This document shows, one piece after another, positions 15,739 to 26,024 of a stretch of 64,000 nucleotides of DNA. A program made the position numbers and the translations under genes. Each line of letters begins with the position of its first letter. Positions within the stretch are counted from its first letter, which is position 1. The DNA is from Nocardia shimofusensis NBRC 100134 (GTDB taxonomy: Bacteria; Actinomycetota; Actinomycetes; Mycobacteriales; Mycobacteriaceae). The stretch is taken from the NCBI RefSeq assembly GCF_001613125.1, contig NZ_BDBT01000009.1:172583-236582 (forward strand), written 5' to 3'. The notes under the pieces were generated by a model. That model worked only from the letters and a program-made list of their open reading frames with translations, searched no databases and was not told where the DNA came from.

Positions 15739-16254
15739 ATGAGTCAGAGCAGACCCCAGAACAGTTCACGGTCCTACCGTCGGGTCGCGGCCGCGGTCGA
15801 CGCGGTCTGCGCGGTCGCCGCCGACTTCGACGCCACCACGCTGGACGAGGTGGTCGCCGCCGTCTCCGCTGAGCGCATGCGCGATATCGAGATCGCCGAC
15901 GCCGACCTCGGGCCGGGTGTCTGTGGTCAGCGGCGCTTCTATCCGGACCGCGACGTGATCGTGCTGGCGACAGCGTTGCCCAGCCGTGAGCACACACTGG
16001 CACACGAACTCGGGCACATCGTGTTCGAGCATCAAGGCGCGCCCGCGGTCGAGGTGACCCTCGAGGCCAGTGACGACCTGATCGCTTACATGCTCAGTCA
16101 GCGGGCGCACCAGCAGATCGTCGACGACGGCGCGGACGAGATGGCCGAATGGGAGGCCGAGACATTCGCCGCGATGTTGATGACCCGGCTGCGCGTGTTC
16201 AACAGCCGGGGCGCGGGCGTCTCGGCCCTTCGATTCGACGAGGCTCTCGGATGA
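15739..16254 (+). CDS. ImmA/IrrE-like zinc metallopeptidase
   Basis: 171 residues from ATG 15739, which has GAGG at a proper 6-nt distance; ATG 15733 and GTG 15727 are in-frame alternatives. The zinc site THTLAHELGH-type motif HELGH is at about residues 89-93, followed by FEHQ. A distal WEAETFAAMLM provides the third ligand region (Glu). No DNA-binding domain is attached. The last codons overlap the next gene (ATGA, 16251-16254). In actinobacteria such stand-alone ImmA/IrrE-like proteins often sit beside an XRE regulator and a MAB_1171c-type membrane protein, as here. Confidence 0.82.
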   Translation: MSQSRPQNSSRSYRRVAAAVDAVCAVAADFDATTLDEVVAAVSAERMRDIEIADADLGPGVCGQRRFYPDRDVIVLATALPSREHTLAHELGHIVFEHQGAPAVEVTLEASDDLIAYMLSQRAHQQIVDDGADEMAEWEAETFAAMLMTRLRVFNSRGAGVSALRFDEALG

Positions 16255-17276
16255 TCGTCTGGTTGACGGCTCTGCTGGTATGGGTCGCCGTCGGGGCCCG
16301 CGTCGGCCGCGTACTGGTGCGACCCGCGACGACGCCGCGCGTGGCGATCGTGATCGCGGTGGCCGCGGTCGGCACGGCCGCCACCGTGACGGCTCCGGAA
16401 ATCGCACTGGCACTGGACAATTTGCGTCCGGAGGGGCTGCCGACCGGATCGTTGTCCGCCGGCGCGCACCTGTCGGCCTGGATCGCCTTCGCCACGGCCA
16501 CCTCGGTGGTGGCCGCCGCCGCGTGGCCGGTGGTGTCGCGGCGCAATCTTCGCCAGATCGCGCTGGTGATCTACGGTGTGGGCGTGCTGGCGATGCTGGG
16601 CGCGCTGGTGTCGTCGTTCACCGCCGGTTGGGTGGTGCTCGCGCTGGCCTGTGCGTTCATCGTGCTCACCGGCGTGCGCAATCTGGACTGGACCGCACTC
16701 GGCCGAGGTATCGCCATCTATGCCGCGGGCTCTGCCGTGGTCGGCGTGCTCGCGTCGCTGCAGGCCTGGCGCTCGTGGACCGGCGCCGAGTCGATGGGAC
16801 CGGGGCAGGAGCAATGGGCGTGGCAGGTCTGGTCGGCGGCCGCGGCCCTGATCTCGCTCGGCGCGGTGTGGATCGTGGTGGAACTGTGGGCGCGCGCCAA
16901 ACAGACGTTGCGTGAGACCAGGGCATTGCACCGGACGATGCTCGAGCGCTTTCCCGAGGTGATCGCGCACGAGCGACCGAGTTCGTCCACCCAGTTGCGC
17001 GCCTCCGATCAGGTCGCCCAGATCATGGACGCGCTGTATCTGCAGTCCGGCAGCGGTATCGAACTCGTCGCCGCGGGCAGGCCGCCCGCCGACGTGCCGA
17101 TGCGGGCCGAACGGGTGGCCCGCTGGGCGCGTAACCCGTTGGGCGAGATCGTGGTCGACGCGCGCTGGATCGCGCCGCCGGAGGGCATCAGCCCGCGTGG
17201 CTGGGTGCGGACGATCGCCCGGGCTTTCGACGCGTCCGACGAAGTCATGCTGGTGAGCGGCAATGCCGAACGCTGA
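16251..17276 (+). CDS. Multi-pass membrane protein, MAB_1171c-like (DUF6545-type)
   Basis: 341 residues from ATG 16251, overlapping the preceding stop by 4 bp. About seven hydrophobic helices fill residues 1-220 (for example VWLTALLVWVAVGARVG, LVIYGVGVLAMLGALVSSFTAGWVVLALACAFIVL, WQVWSAAAALISLGAVWIVVELW). A soluble C-terminal domain of about 110 residues follows, with a SDQVAQIMDALYLQSG helix. The topology and position next to ImmA/IrrE match the putative MAB_1171c transporter family; by eye this is a moderate-strength call. Transport activity has not been shown for the family. Confidence 0.6.
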   Translation: MIVWLTALLVWVAVGARVGRVLVRPATTPRVAIVIAVAAVGTAATVTAPEIALALDNLRPEGLPTGSLSAGAHLSAWIAFATATSVVAAAAWPVVSRRNLRQIALVIYGVGVLAMLGALVSSFTAGWVVLALACAFIVLTGVRNLDWTALGRGIAIYAAGSAVVGVLASLQAWRSWTGAESMGPGQEQWAWQVWSAAAALISLGAVWIVVELWARAKQTLRETRALHRTMLERFPEVIAHERPSSSTQLRASDQVAQIMDALYLQSGSGIELVAAGRPPADVPMRAERVARWARNPLGEIVVDARWIAPPEGISPRGWVRTIARAFDASDEVMLVSGNAER

Positions 17277-17316
17277 CCGCCCGATCGCACGCTGACCGCA
17301 TCCGCACAGCGACCTC

Positions 17317-17350
17317 GACCTCACATCCGTGGGCGCCCCACTGTGAGGTC
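17317..17350 (+). terminator. Nested hairpin after the MAB_1171c-like gene
   Basis: GACCTCACA (17317-17325) pairs with TGTGAGGTC (17342-17350). Inside, GTGGG (17329-17333) pairs with CCCAC (17337-17341). It is a strong structure 41 bp past the stop at 17276, without a T-tract. Confidence 0.6.
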
Positions 17351-17643
17351 GGGCGTCGCCGGCCGGCACTGTGCTGAACACCGGGTAAACACCCGGACAT
17401 TAGGGTCTTCTCACAGAGATTCGCGATCGCTGTACGATCACCGGAAGCGTTGCCCGGGCACGTTTTGGTGAGATGGGTATCCGGTCGCGGAAATGCACGC
17501 ACGTCTGTACTTGCAATAGTGAGTTTCCGCGTGAGACGCCGAAACGTGAATTGGTCGTGGCATTGCCGCCACCTCGCCGCCGCTCGCCGCTCCCGCACGC
17601 GGCAGCGCGACGGCATGGCCGCCCAGGCGGGCGGCGGGCAGAA

Positions 17644-17679
17644 CGCGGGCAGTGCGGCCCGAAAGCCGCACTGCCCGCG
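17644..17679. terminator. Strong hairpin downstream of the EspR-like gene
   Basis: Perfect 15-bp stem (17644-17658 with 17665-17679; core GCGGGCAGTGCGGC) and 6-nt loop, 13 bp beyond the minus-strand stop at 17692. It could also end any plus-strand transcript from the preceding gap. Confidence 0.7.
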
Positions 17680-17691
17680 TCGCCTGTGAGC

Positions 17692-18108
17692 CTATTCCGT
17701 GCCGTCCGGAGGAATTTCGGGCAGGCCTTCGCTTGCACGCAACTTCTCCGCCATGGAGGTCAGCAGGTTCTGTGATTCTTCGGAGAGGTCGAACGCCCTA
17801 CTCGACAAGCGACGCAGTCCATAGCCCTGCAGCTGGGACAGCAGCTCCAGATCGTGATCGATCTTGGCAGCGTAGATGTCGTTGAAGAAGTAGTCCGGCT
17901 TGACCTTGAAGAACTTGGCCAGCGCCGCCACCGTTTCATCCGAGGGATTCGTCCGCTGTCCCGACCGCAGCTGCGAGAGATACGGTTTCGAGATCGGATG
18001 ACCGGAGGCGGTCAGCGCAGCCGCCACCTCCGCGTTGGTGTGAGGCTTGCGCCCCGGGGGATGCACGGTTTCGAACAGCTTGTTCAGCCGCGCCGCGAAA
18101 TCAGCCAT
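17692..18108 (-). CDS. EspR-like XRE-family nucleoid-associated regulator
   Basis: 138 residues from ATG 18108; an in-frame GTG at 18132 would add eight residues. The sequence follows M. tuberculosis EspR (132 aa) closely: FAARLNKLFETVHPPGRKPHTNAEV, then SKPYLSQLRSGQRTNPSDET (recognition helix region), then AALAKFFKVKPDYFF and a C-terminal dimerisation helix ending KLRASEGLPE. EspR binds many intergenic sites and regulates ESX-1-linked secretion and envelope genes. Here it faces the ImmA/MAB_1171c/repeat-protein genes, which it may regulate. It is one of possibly several EspR paralogues, so no symbol is assigned. Confidence 0.85.
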   Translation of the reverse strand: MADFAARLNKLFETVHPPGRKPHTNAEVAAALTASGHPISKPYLSQLRSGQRTNPSDETVAALAKFFKVKPDYFFNDIYAAKIDHDLELLSQLQGYGLRRLSSRAFDLSEESQNLLTSMAEKLRASEGLPEIPPDGTE

Positions 18109-18470
18109 TGTGAGCCGCCCAATTCCCTTCACTGTACTAACAGTCGTTATCTCGGATACCTATCATTGATATTAGCGGCTCAGTAACTGAAAACCTACGC
18201 CTGATTCGGGTTTTCCTCGGCGAATCAGGGCTCCGATGTGGCGAACCGGTTGTCTCTGTCGCGTTTGCGGGTCGCCCCAACGTCTCCAGTGGACACCCGG
18301 TACGCCCCGGTTCCGGCCCGTCGCGGAGGTCTTCGAAAGTCGTCCCATGATAACTATGGGATAGCTGACATCTCATGTGTTTTGTGCCGAAGGAGATGGT
18401 GTGGTGTACGACACGTTTTGGCGCGCTGGGGATGAAGGTTCAACATGGTGCCGAGAATTGGGCAAATCGG
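18109..18470. other. 362-bp intergenic stretch upstream of the EspR-like gene
   Basis: Contains the EspR-like promoter region, which is locally AT-richer (18130-18200). It also holds a 9-bp-stem hairpin at 18200-18229 and a small inverted repeat TCCCAT/ATGGGA at 18343-18361. It separates EspR from the fadA5 3' end. No ORF is credible. Confidence 0.5.
18200..18229 (-). terminator. Possible terminator of fadA5 transcripts
   Basis: CCTGATTCG (18200-18208) pairs with CGAATCAGG (18221-18229), loop 12 nt. On the minus strand it is followed by GTTTTC. It lies about 240 bp past the fadA5 stop, so its role is uncertain. Confidence 0.35.
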
Positions 18471-19649
<1,179 letters not shown>

Positions 19650-19729
19650 CTAGGGGAAAACTGGAACGTGTGACAGCTGGTTGCCCAGGTCTTCTTTACT
19701 AGTGCAGCCACCTGTGCTGGAATTGATTG

Positions 19730-19743
19730 TAGAACGTGTTTCA
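19730..19743. promoter_or_regulatory. KstR operator between fadA5 and cyp125
   Basis: TAGAACGTGTTTCA fits TnnAACnnGTTnnA at all fixed positions. It lies in the divergent fadA5/cyp125 promoter region, so both genes should be de-repressed by 3-oxo-steroid CoA thioesters, the known KstR ligands. Confidence 0.8.
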
Positions 19744-19814
19744 GTTTGTCGACGTGGTCAATCGGGACGTGGGCAATCTGCGAGCGAGACAATCTGCGGT
19801 GAAGGAGACATCTG

Positions 19815-21080
19815 GTGGTTGAGACTCGGAACGCCCGCCCGAATCTGCCGGAAGGGTTCGACGTGACGGACCCCGACATCTACGCCGAGCGAGTTCCGGT
19901 CGAAGAATTCGCCGAGCTGCGCCGGTCCGCCCCGGTCTGGTGGAACCCGCAGCCGCCGGAGGTCGGCGGTTTCCACGACGAGGGTTTCTGGGTCGTCTCC
20001 AAGCACGCCGACATCAAGGAGGTGTCGCGGCGCAGCGACGTGTTCTCCAACTTCGAGAACACCGCCATCCCGCGCTTCAACGACGACATCACGCGCGAGC
20101 AGATCGAGCTGCAGCGCATCGTCCTGCTGAACATGGACGCTCCGGAGCACACCAAGCTGCGCAAGATCATCTCGCGCGGCTTCACCCCGCGCGCCATCAA
20201 CGGCCTGCGCGACGAGCTCTCGGCCAAGGCCGAGCAGATCGTCAAGGCCGCCGCCGAGGCGGGTTCGGGCGACTTCGTCACCCAGGTGGCCTGTGAGCTG
20301 CCGCTGCAGGCGATCGCCGAGCTGATCGGCATCCCGCAGGAGGACCGGATGAAGGTCTTCACCTGGTCCAACCAGATGACCGGCTACGACGACCCGGACA
20401 ACGACGCCGACCCCGTGGTCGCCTCGGCCGAGGTGCTCGGCTACGCCTACCAGATGGCCGCCGCCCGCAAGGCGTGCCCGGCCGACGACATCGTCACCAC
20501 CCTCATCGAGGCCGACGTCGACGGCGACAAGCTCACCGAGGAGGAGTTCGGCTTCTTCGTGATCATGCTGGCGGTCGCGGGCAACGAGACCACCCGCAAC
20601 GCCATCTCGCACGGCATGATCGCCTTCCTGGAGAACCCCGACCAGTGGGAGCTCTACAAGAAGGAGCGCCCGGCCACCGCCGCCGACGAGATCATCCGCT
20701 GGGCCACCCCGGTCACCTCCTTCCAGCGCACCGCGCTCGAGGACGTCGAGCTCGGCGGCGTGCAGATCAAGAAGGGGCAGCGCCTGGTGCTGGCCTACCG
20801 GTCGGCCAACTTCGACGAGGACGTCTTCGAGAACCCGCAGAAGTTCGACATCATGCGCGAGGACAACCCGCACCTGTCCTTCGGCGGTACCGGTGCGCAC
20901 TTCTGCATCGGCGCGAACCTGGCCCGCCTGGAGATCGACCTGATCTTCAACGCCATCGCCGACCACCTGCCCGACATCACCAAGATCGGCGATCCGCAGC
21001 GGCTGCGTTCGGGCTGGCTGAACGGCATCAAGGAGTTCCCGGTGGACTACAGGACCGGTGGTTGCCCGGTCGAGCACTGA
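19815..21080 (+). CDS. cyp125: Steroid C26 monooxygenase CYP125
   Basis: 421 residues, GTG start with GAAGGAG seven nt upstream. P450 landmarks: I-helix AGNETT (255-260), ExxR (DEIIRW), and the haem loop FGGTGAHFCIGANLAR with ligand Cys364. N-terminal and core sequences (NLPEGFDVTDPDIYAERVPVEEFAELR) match CYP125A1 (Rv3545c), which oxidises the terminal methyl of the cholesterol side chain to start beta-oxidation. The redox partner is not adjacent; FdxD at 36531 is a candidate 3Fe-4S donor in the same regulon. Confidence 0.94.
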   Translation: MVETRNARPNLPEGFDVTDPDIYAERVPVEEFAELRRSAPVWWNPQPPEVGGFHDEGFWVVSKHADIKEVSRRSDVFSNFENTAIPRFNDDITREQIELQRIVLLNMDAPEHTKLRKIISRGFTPRAINGLRDELSAKAEQIVKAAAEAGSGDFVTQVACELPLQAIAELIGIPQEDRMKVFTWSNQMTGYDDPDNDADPVVASAEVLGYAYQMAAARKACPADDIVTTLIEADVDGDKLTEEEFGFFVIMLAVAGNETTRNAISHGMIAFLENPDQWELYKKERPATAADEIIRWATPVTSFQRTALEDVELGGVQIKKGQRLVLAYRSANFDEDVFENPQKFDIMREDNPHLSFGGTGAHFCIGANLARLEIDLIFNAIADHLPDITKIGDPQRLRSGWLNGIKEFPVDYRTGGCPVEH

Positions 21081-21229
21081 CGCTCGGGTCCGCCCCGGCC
21101 GCGAGCGACACCGCGGCCCGGCGGCTCGGCGTAGCGACTGCGGTGCGGCGTAGCGACATCGCGGTCCGGCCGGTCTGTGCGTGACGGTGCCGAGTACGGC
21201 GCCGCGTGTGCGAGACCTGCGGAATGCGA

Positions 21230-21263
21230 AAGGCCCTCGAATCCAGGCGGATTCGAGGGCCTT
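21230..21263. terminator. Bidirectional terminator between cyp125 and the ltp operon
   Basis: Perfect 15-bp stem, AAGGCCCTCGAATCC (21230-21244) and GGATTCGAGGGCCTT (21249-21263), 4-nt loop. It lies between convergent genes and has A/T residues at both feet. One of the clearest terminators in the window. Confidence 0.85.
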
Positions 21264-21291
21264 CGTGGTCGCCCGGCGGCGATGCGGAGGT

Positions 21292-21744
21292 TCAGCCCAC
21301 GGGCCGCGCGGTCTTCATGGCGCGGTCGAGCTCCCAGTAGGCGCGCAGCGCCGCGATCTTGCCCTCGGCGTCGACCCGGTAGGTGAAGACCCCTTCGGCA
21401 TCGATGAGGTGCCCGCCCAGGGTGGTGCGGATGAGGCCGGTGAAAGCGACCTCGTTGCCGCAGGCGAAGGAGTCGTCGAAGAGGAATTCGATGGACTCGG
21501 TCGGGGCGATCGCGGTGTCCCAGAACGCGCCGATGGCGTCGAGGCCGTGATGGCCCTTGCCCTCGGGGTCGAAGCCGGACGGGCCGATGGGGTCCTCGAC
21601 CACGCCGTCGGCGGCGAACAGCGACAGCCAGGCGAGCTTGTCGCGGGAGCGTACCGCGGCCTGAGAGGCCAGGCCCGCCGCCCGCGCGGGATGCTCGGGT
21701 ATCGAGGCGTCGGCCGGGCCGGTGGTCGTCGAGCCCGCGGTCAT
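21292..21744 (-). CDS. SnoaL-like/NTF2-fold protein of the sterol side-chain operon
   Basis: 150 residues from ATG 21744, overlapping the upstream stop by 4 bp. The NTF2/SnoaL pattern is visible: SRDKLAWLSLFAADGVVEDPIGPSGF then GLDAIGAFWDTAI, and a C-terminal beta-rich half (GVFTYRVDAEGKIAALRAYWELDRA). Folds of this kind act as ketosteroid isomerases, hydratases or cyclases. Being last in the ltp3/ltp4 operon, it may handle a side-chain intermediate such as enoyl-CoA hydration or isomerisation. That role is inferred from context. Confidence 0.75.
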   Translation of the reverse strand: MTAGSTTTGPADASIPEHPARAAGLASQAAVRSRDKLAWLSLFAADGVVEDPIGPSGFDPEGKGHHGLDAIGAFWDTAIAPTESIEFLFDDSFACGNEVAFTGLIRTTLGGHLIDAEGVFTYRVDAEGKIAALRAYWELDRAMKTARPVG

Positions 21745-22645
21745 CGCGTCCGCCCCTGGATGGGGTCGGCGATGTACTTCTCGGCGAAGCGGCGCAGCGA
21801 CTCCTGCTTGGCGGCGAGGTCGCCGTCGAAGCCGATGCCGTCGAACAGCCAGGGCACGACGATCGCGTCGGTCACGCCCGCGTCGGCGAGATCCTGGTAC
21901 CCCTCGCGGCCTGCCTTGTCCACGCAGACCGCCTGGATCTCGAACGGGATCTCGGAGCGGCCGAACTCGGCGCGCAGGGCGTCGAGCTTGCCGATGGTGC
22001 CGGTCAGTTCGGCGAAGGTCATCATGGCCGAGGTCCAGCCGTCGCCGACCCGGGCCGCCCGGCGCAGCGCCACGTCGGTGTGCCCGCCGATATAGAACGG
22101 CACCGGCTCGCTCGGCGCGGGGCTGATCTGCAGCTCGTCGAAATCGTAGAACTCCCCGTGGTATTCGACCATGCCGCCGCCCAGCGCCAGCTTGATGACC
22201 TCGATCATCTCGTCGACCCGGGCGCCGCGACGGGCATAGGGCTGCCCGCACCACTCGAATTCCTCCGGCGCCCAGCCGATGCCGACGCCGAACCCGAACC
22301 GGTTGTTCGACAGGTTCGCCACCGAGCCGACCTGCCTTGCCAGCAGCAGCGGATTGCGCGAGCCCAGCTTGAGGACATTGGTGTAGAAGCGCAGCCGGGT
22401 GGTCACCGCGGCCATCGCGGTGGCCCCGATCAGCGGGTCGACCCACGGGGTGTCCGCGCCCCAGAATCGGGAGCCGTCGGCGGTGTAGGGGTACTTCGCC
22501 GCCGCCGACTTCATGTAGAACAGCGAGTCCGGCAGTGCGATGGAGGTGAAGCCGCACTCCTCGGCGGTGCGCGCCAGCTCGCCCAGCTGCTTCAGCGGGC
22601 TGAGCGCTATGCCGAGGGTGAACTGCAACGGCTGTGCGGACACTG

Positions 22646-22649
<4 letters not shown>
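21741..22649 (-). CDS. LLM-class F420-type oxidoreductase
   Basis: 302 residues from ATG 22649. Luciferase-like TIM barrel: LGELARTAEECGFTSIALPDSLFY, TTRLRFYTNVLKLGSRNPLLLARQVGSVANLSNNRFGFGVGIGW, ARRGARVDEMIEVIK, VPFYIGGHT. Cofactor F420 is usual for this group in actinobacteria, but binding is inferred. Its stop and start overlap its neighbours (21741-21744 and 22646-22649), so it is tightly co-translated with ltp3. It is not closely similar to the second LLM protein at 26025. Substrate unknown. Confidence 0.82.
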
Positions 22650-23814
<1,165 letters not shown>

Positions 23815-23818
<4 letters not shown>

Positions 23819-24855
23819 CGGCTCGCCTCCGAATCCAGGACGGTCACAAGGTTCTGCTGCAGCACCGGGCCGCTGGTGGCATGGGCGAGCGCGCGTCCGG
23901 CCGTGCCGGTCATGATCGCCGTGGCCGCGTGGCCGATGCGCTCGAGTCCGGCGGCGAACATGGGGTTCGCGGCCAGCGCGCCACCGGAGGGGTTGATCCT
24001 GGTCTCCGGTTTCAGGCCGATGGCCTCGGTGAGGATCAGCTGCTGGTGGCTGAAGGGGGCGTGCAGTTCGGCCAGGTCGAAGCCGCTCACATCGCCGCCG
24101 GTGGCGGCCTGGGCGGCCGCGGCGGCCGAGGGGGAGACAGTGAGATCCCGCGCGCCCAGCGTGGGGGAGTCGATGCGATGGGCCATCGCGGTGATCCAGG
24201 CGGGGCGTTCGCGCAGTTCGCGGGCGCGATCGCCGGTGGCGAGCACGATCGCGGCGGCGCCGTCGGTGATCGGCGCGACGTCGTGGGCGCGCAGCGGGTC
24301 GGCGACGTAGGGCGAGTCGAGCAGGGCGTCGAGGTCACCGGATTGGCCCGCGGCCACAGCGGCCATGTCGCGTTCGCTCCAGCGGCCCGCGTCGATACCC
24401 GCGCGGGCCTGCAAGCCCGCGATGGACAGCGAGTCCGGCCACAGCGGGGCGACCAGATACGGGTCGAGCTGCATGGTCAGGACGCGGCGCAGGCTGCCCG
24501 CCGAGGACTTGCCGAAGCCGTAGACCAGGGCCGTGGACGCCTGGCCGGACTTCAGCTTCACGAAGGCCTCGTAGAGCGCCCAAGCCGCGTCCATCTCCAC
24601 GTGCGACTCGTTGATCGGCGGCACCGCCCCGATCGAGTCGACCGCGGAGATGAACGAGAAGGCGCGTCCGGCCAGGTAGTCCGAGGAGCCCGAGCACCAG
24701 AAGTCGATGTCGGACTTGGTGATTCCGAGTTCGGTGTAGAGCTGCTGGAAGCAGGGCACCAGCATCTCGACACCGTTGGTGGTGCCGAAGGTCTCCGGCA
24801 CGTGCGGCGCGTGGGCGAAACCCACGACCGCGATGTCGGTGGAGTTGTCGGTCAA
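23815..24855 (-). CDS. ltp4: SCP2-thiolase-like protein Ltp4
   Basis: 346 residues, shorter than a normal thiolase. N-terminal block MTDNSTDIAVVGFAHAPHV, then DIDFWCSGSSDYLAGRAFSF, HVEMDAAWALYEAF, APITDGAAAIVLATGD, NPSGGALAANPMFAAGLERIGHA. It has no canonical CxS nucleophile motif. Orthologue of Rv3522. It probably works with Ltp3 and the neighbouring OB-fold protein as an aldolase or thiolase complex for branched sterol side chains. This follows the Ltp2-ChsH2 precedent and is inferred here. Confidence 0.88.
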
Positions 24856-24867
24856 CGTGCTCGCCTC

Positions 24868-25962
24868 TCAGAGATGGTGCTGGTAGGTCTCGTAGTCGGC
24901 GTCGGGTTCACCGCTCGGCTCGAAGTGGTCCACGTTCTCGAGCCCGTGGCCCCACTGCTCGCGCGGTTTCCAGACCGCCTTCACCCGCATGCCCATCCGT
25001 ACCTCGCTCGCCTCGCAGCCGAGCACCAGGTGCAGTACCGGGATGTCGGCTCCGTCGAGCAGCACATAGGCCGCCACATAGGGCGGCTTGATGCGCTGTC
25101 CGAGGAAGGGCACGTTGACGATGCAGAAGGTGGTGACCGTGCCGTGGTCGGACAACTCGATGTAGTCCTCGGTGGGCAGGCCGGAGGTCGGATTGGCGCC
25201 GCGCGGCGGGAAATACACCTTGTCGCCGGCGTCGGTGCGCGCGCCGATCAGCTTGCCCTCGGCCAGTCCGCGCAGATACACCGTCTCCTGCGGGGAGGCG
25301 GTGTGCTTGTAGGACAGATCGACCGGCGTGGTGATCATGGTGACCGGCTCGGCGCCGCCCTCGGAAGGGGTCGGCGCCGTGGGCGCTGCGGAGCCTTCGC
25401 CCGGCTCGAAGCAGACGATGTCCTTGATGTCGCCGGTGGTCTCCTGCGCCCAGCGCGCCCGCACCCGCAGACCGGTGTGGATCTGCTCGGGGGAGGCGAC
25501 GTCCACGGCGTGCAGCAGGGCGGAGTCGGCGCCGTCGAGGGTGATCAGAGCCCAGGCGAACGGCCGGTCGAAGGGCTGGCCGGGCTGCGGCTCGCGCACC
25601 CAGGTCCAGGTGGAGACGGTGCCGGTGTCGGCGACATCGACGAAATCGGTGAGCGGGAGATTGCTCACGGGGTCGTATTCCGGCGGGGGAACGAGCACCC
25701 GGCCGTCGCTGCCGCGGGCTCCGACGACCTTGCGGTCGCGCAGTCCGGTCAGGAACGCTCCGATGGTCGGTCCGACCGAGCGGGTGTAGTCGAAGCGCAT
25801 CCTCAGGGGCGCGCTCAGCACATCGGGTGCCGTGCTGGTGGCGGTGTCCAATTCCGGCCCTTTCTCGGCGGTGACAGTGGTGGTGAGGGCGCCGTGGCGA
25901 GGTTCGTGATCGTGCTCGACGGGCGCCGGGACGACGCCGGACGCGCTATTCCCCTCGGTCAC
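24868..25962 (-). CDS. Double OB-fold (DUF35-type) protein, Rv3521-like
   Basis: 364 residues, GTG start. Two related halves (about residues 53-190 and 212-350) each carry the DUF35/OB-fold pattern: LRDRKVVGARGSDGRVLVPPPEYDP then DTGTVSTWTWV, and LAEGKLIGARTDAGDKVYFPP then DHGTVTTFCIV. In both halves the zinc-knuckle cysteines usual before the OB fold are replaced. The first 52 residues look disordered and exceed the M. tuberculosis protein. It should be the accessory subunit of Ltp3/Ltp4. First gene of the five-gene operon ending at 21292, starting just downstream of a KstR site. Confidence 0.82.
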   Translation of the reverse strand: MTEGNSASGVVPAPVEHDHEPRHGALTTTVTAEKGPELDTATSTAPDVLSAPLRMRFDYTRSVGPTIGAFLTGLRDRKVVGARGSDGRVLVPPPEYDPVSNLPLTDFVDVADTGTVSTWTWVREPQPGQPFDRPFAWALITLDGADSALLHAVDVASPEQIHTGLRVRARWAQETTGDIKDIVCFEPGEGSAAPTAPTPSEGGAEPVTMITTPVDLSYKHTASPQETVYLRGLAEGKLIGARTDAGDKVYFPPRGANPTSGLPTEDYIELSDHGTVTTFCIVNVPFLGQRIKPPYVAAYVLLDGADIPVLHLVLGCEASEVRMGMRVKAVWKPREQWGHGLENVDHFEPSGEPDADYETYQHHL

Positions 25963-25971
25963 GCTTTCGAG

Positions 25972-25985
25972 TAGAACAGGTTCTT
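25972..25985. promoter_or_regulatory. KstR operator between the OB-fold gene and the LLM gene
   Basis: TAGAACAGGTTCTT matches TnnAACnnGTTnnA in 13 of 14 positions (last base T). On the plus side TATTCT (25985-25990) is a -10 candidate for the gene at 26025. On the minus side the GTG at 25962 begins 11 nt after TA (25973-25972). Confidence 0.75.
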
Positions 25986-26024
25986 ATTCTGGTGGCAAGC
26001 AGCAGTGCGCGGAAAGGGTCGATC

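Larger units (their letters stand above)
17277..17691. other. 415-bp gene-free stretch with two hairpins
   Basis: Between the MAB_1171c-like gene and the convergent EspR-like gene. It holds the nested hairpin at 17317-17350, a short CCGGGT/ACCCGG inverted repeat (17381-17396), a less GC-rich patch around 17500-17530, and the 15-bp-stem hairpin at 17644-17679. No convincing ORF is seen. A frame from 17473 lacks family-like composition. Confidence 0.6.

Noticed and set aside
17473..17775. 100-codon plus-strand frame in the gap before the EspR-like gene
   Set aside because: Arg/Pro-rich, runs through a strong hairpin and into the antisense of the EspR-like gene, and has no family-like features.
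23881..25974. 697-codon plus-strand frame
   Set aside because: Antisense to ltp4 and the OB-fold gene, with no recognisable motif.
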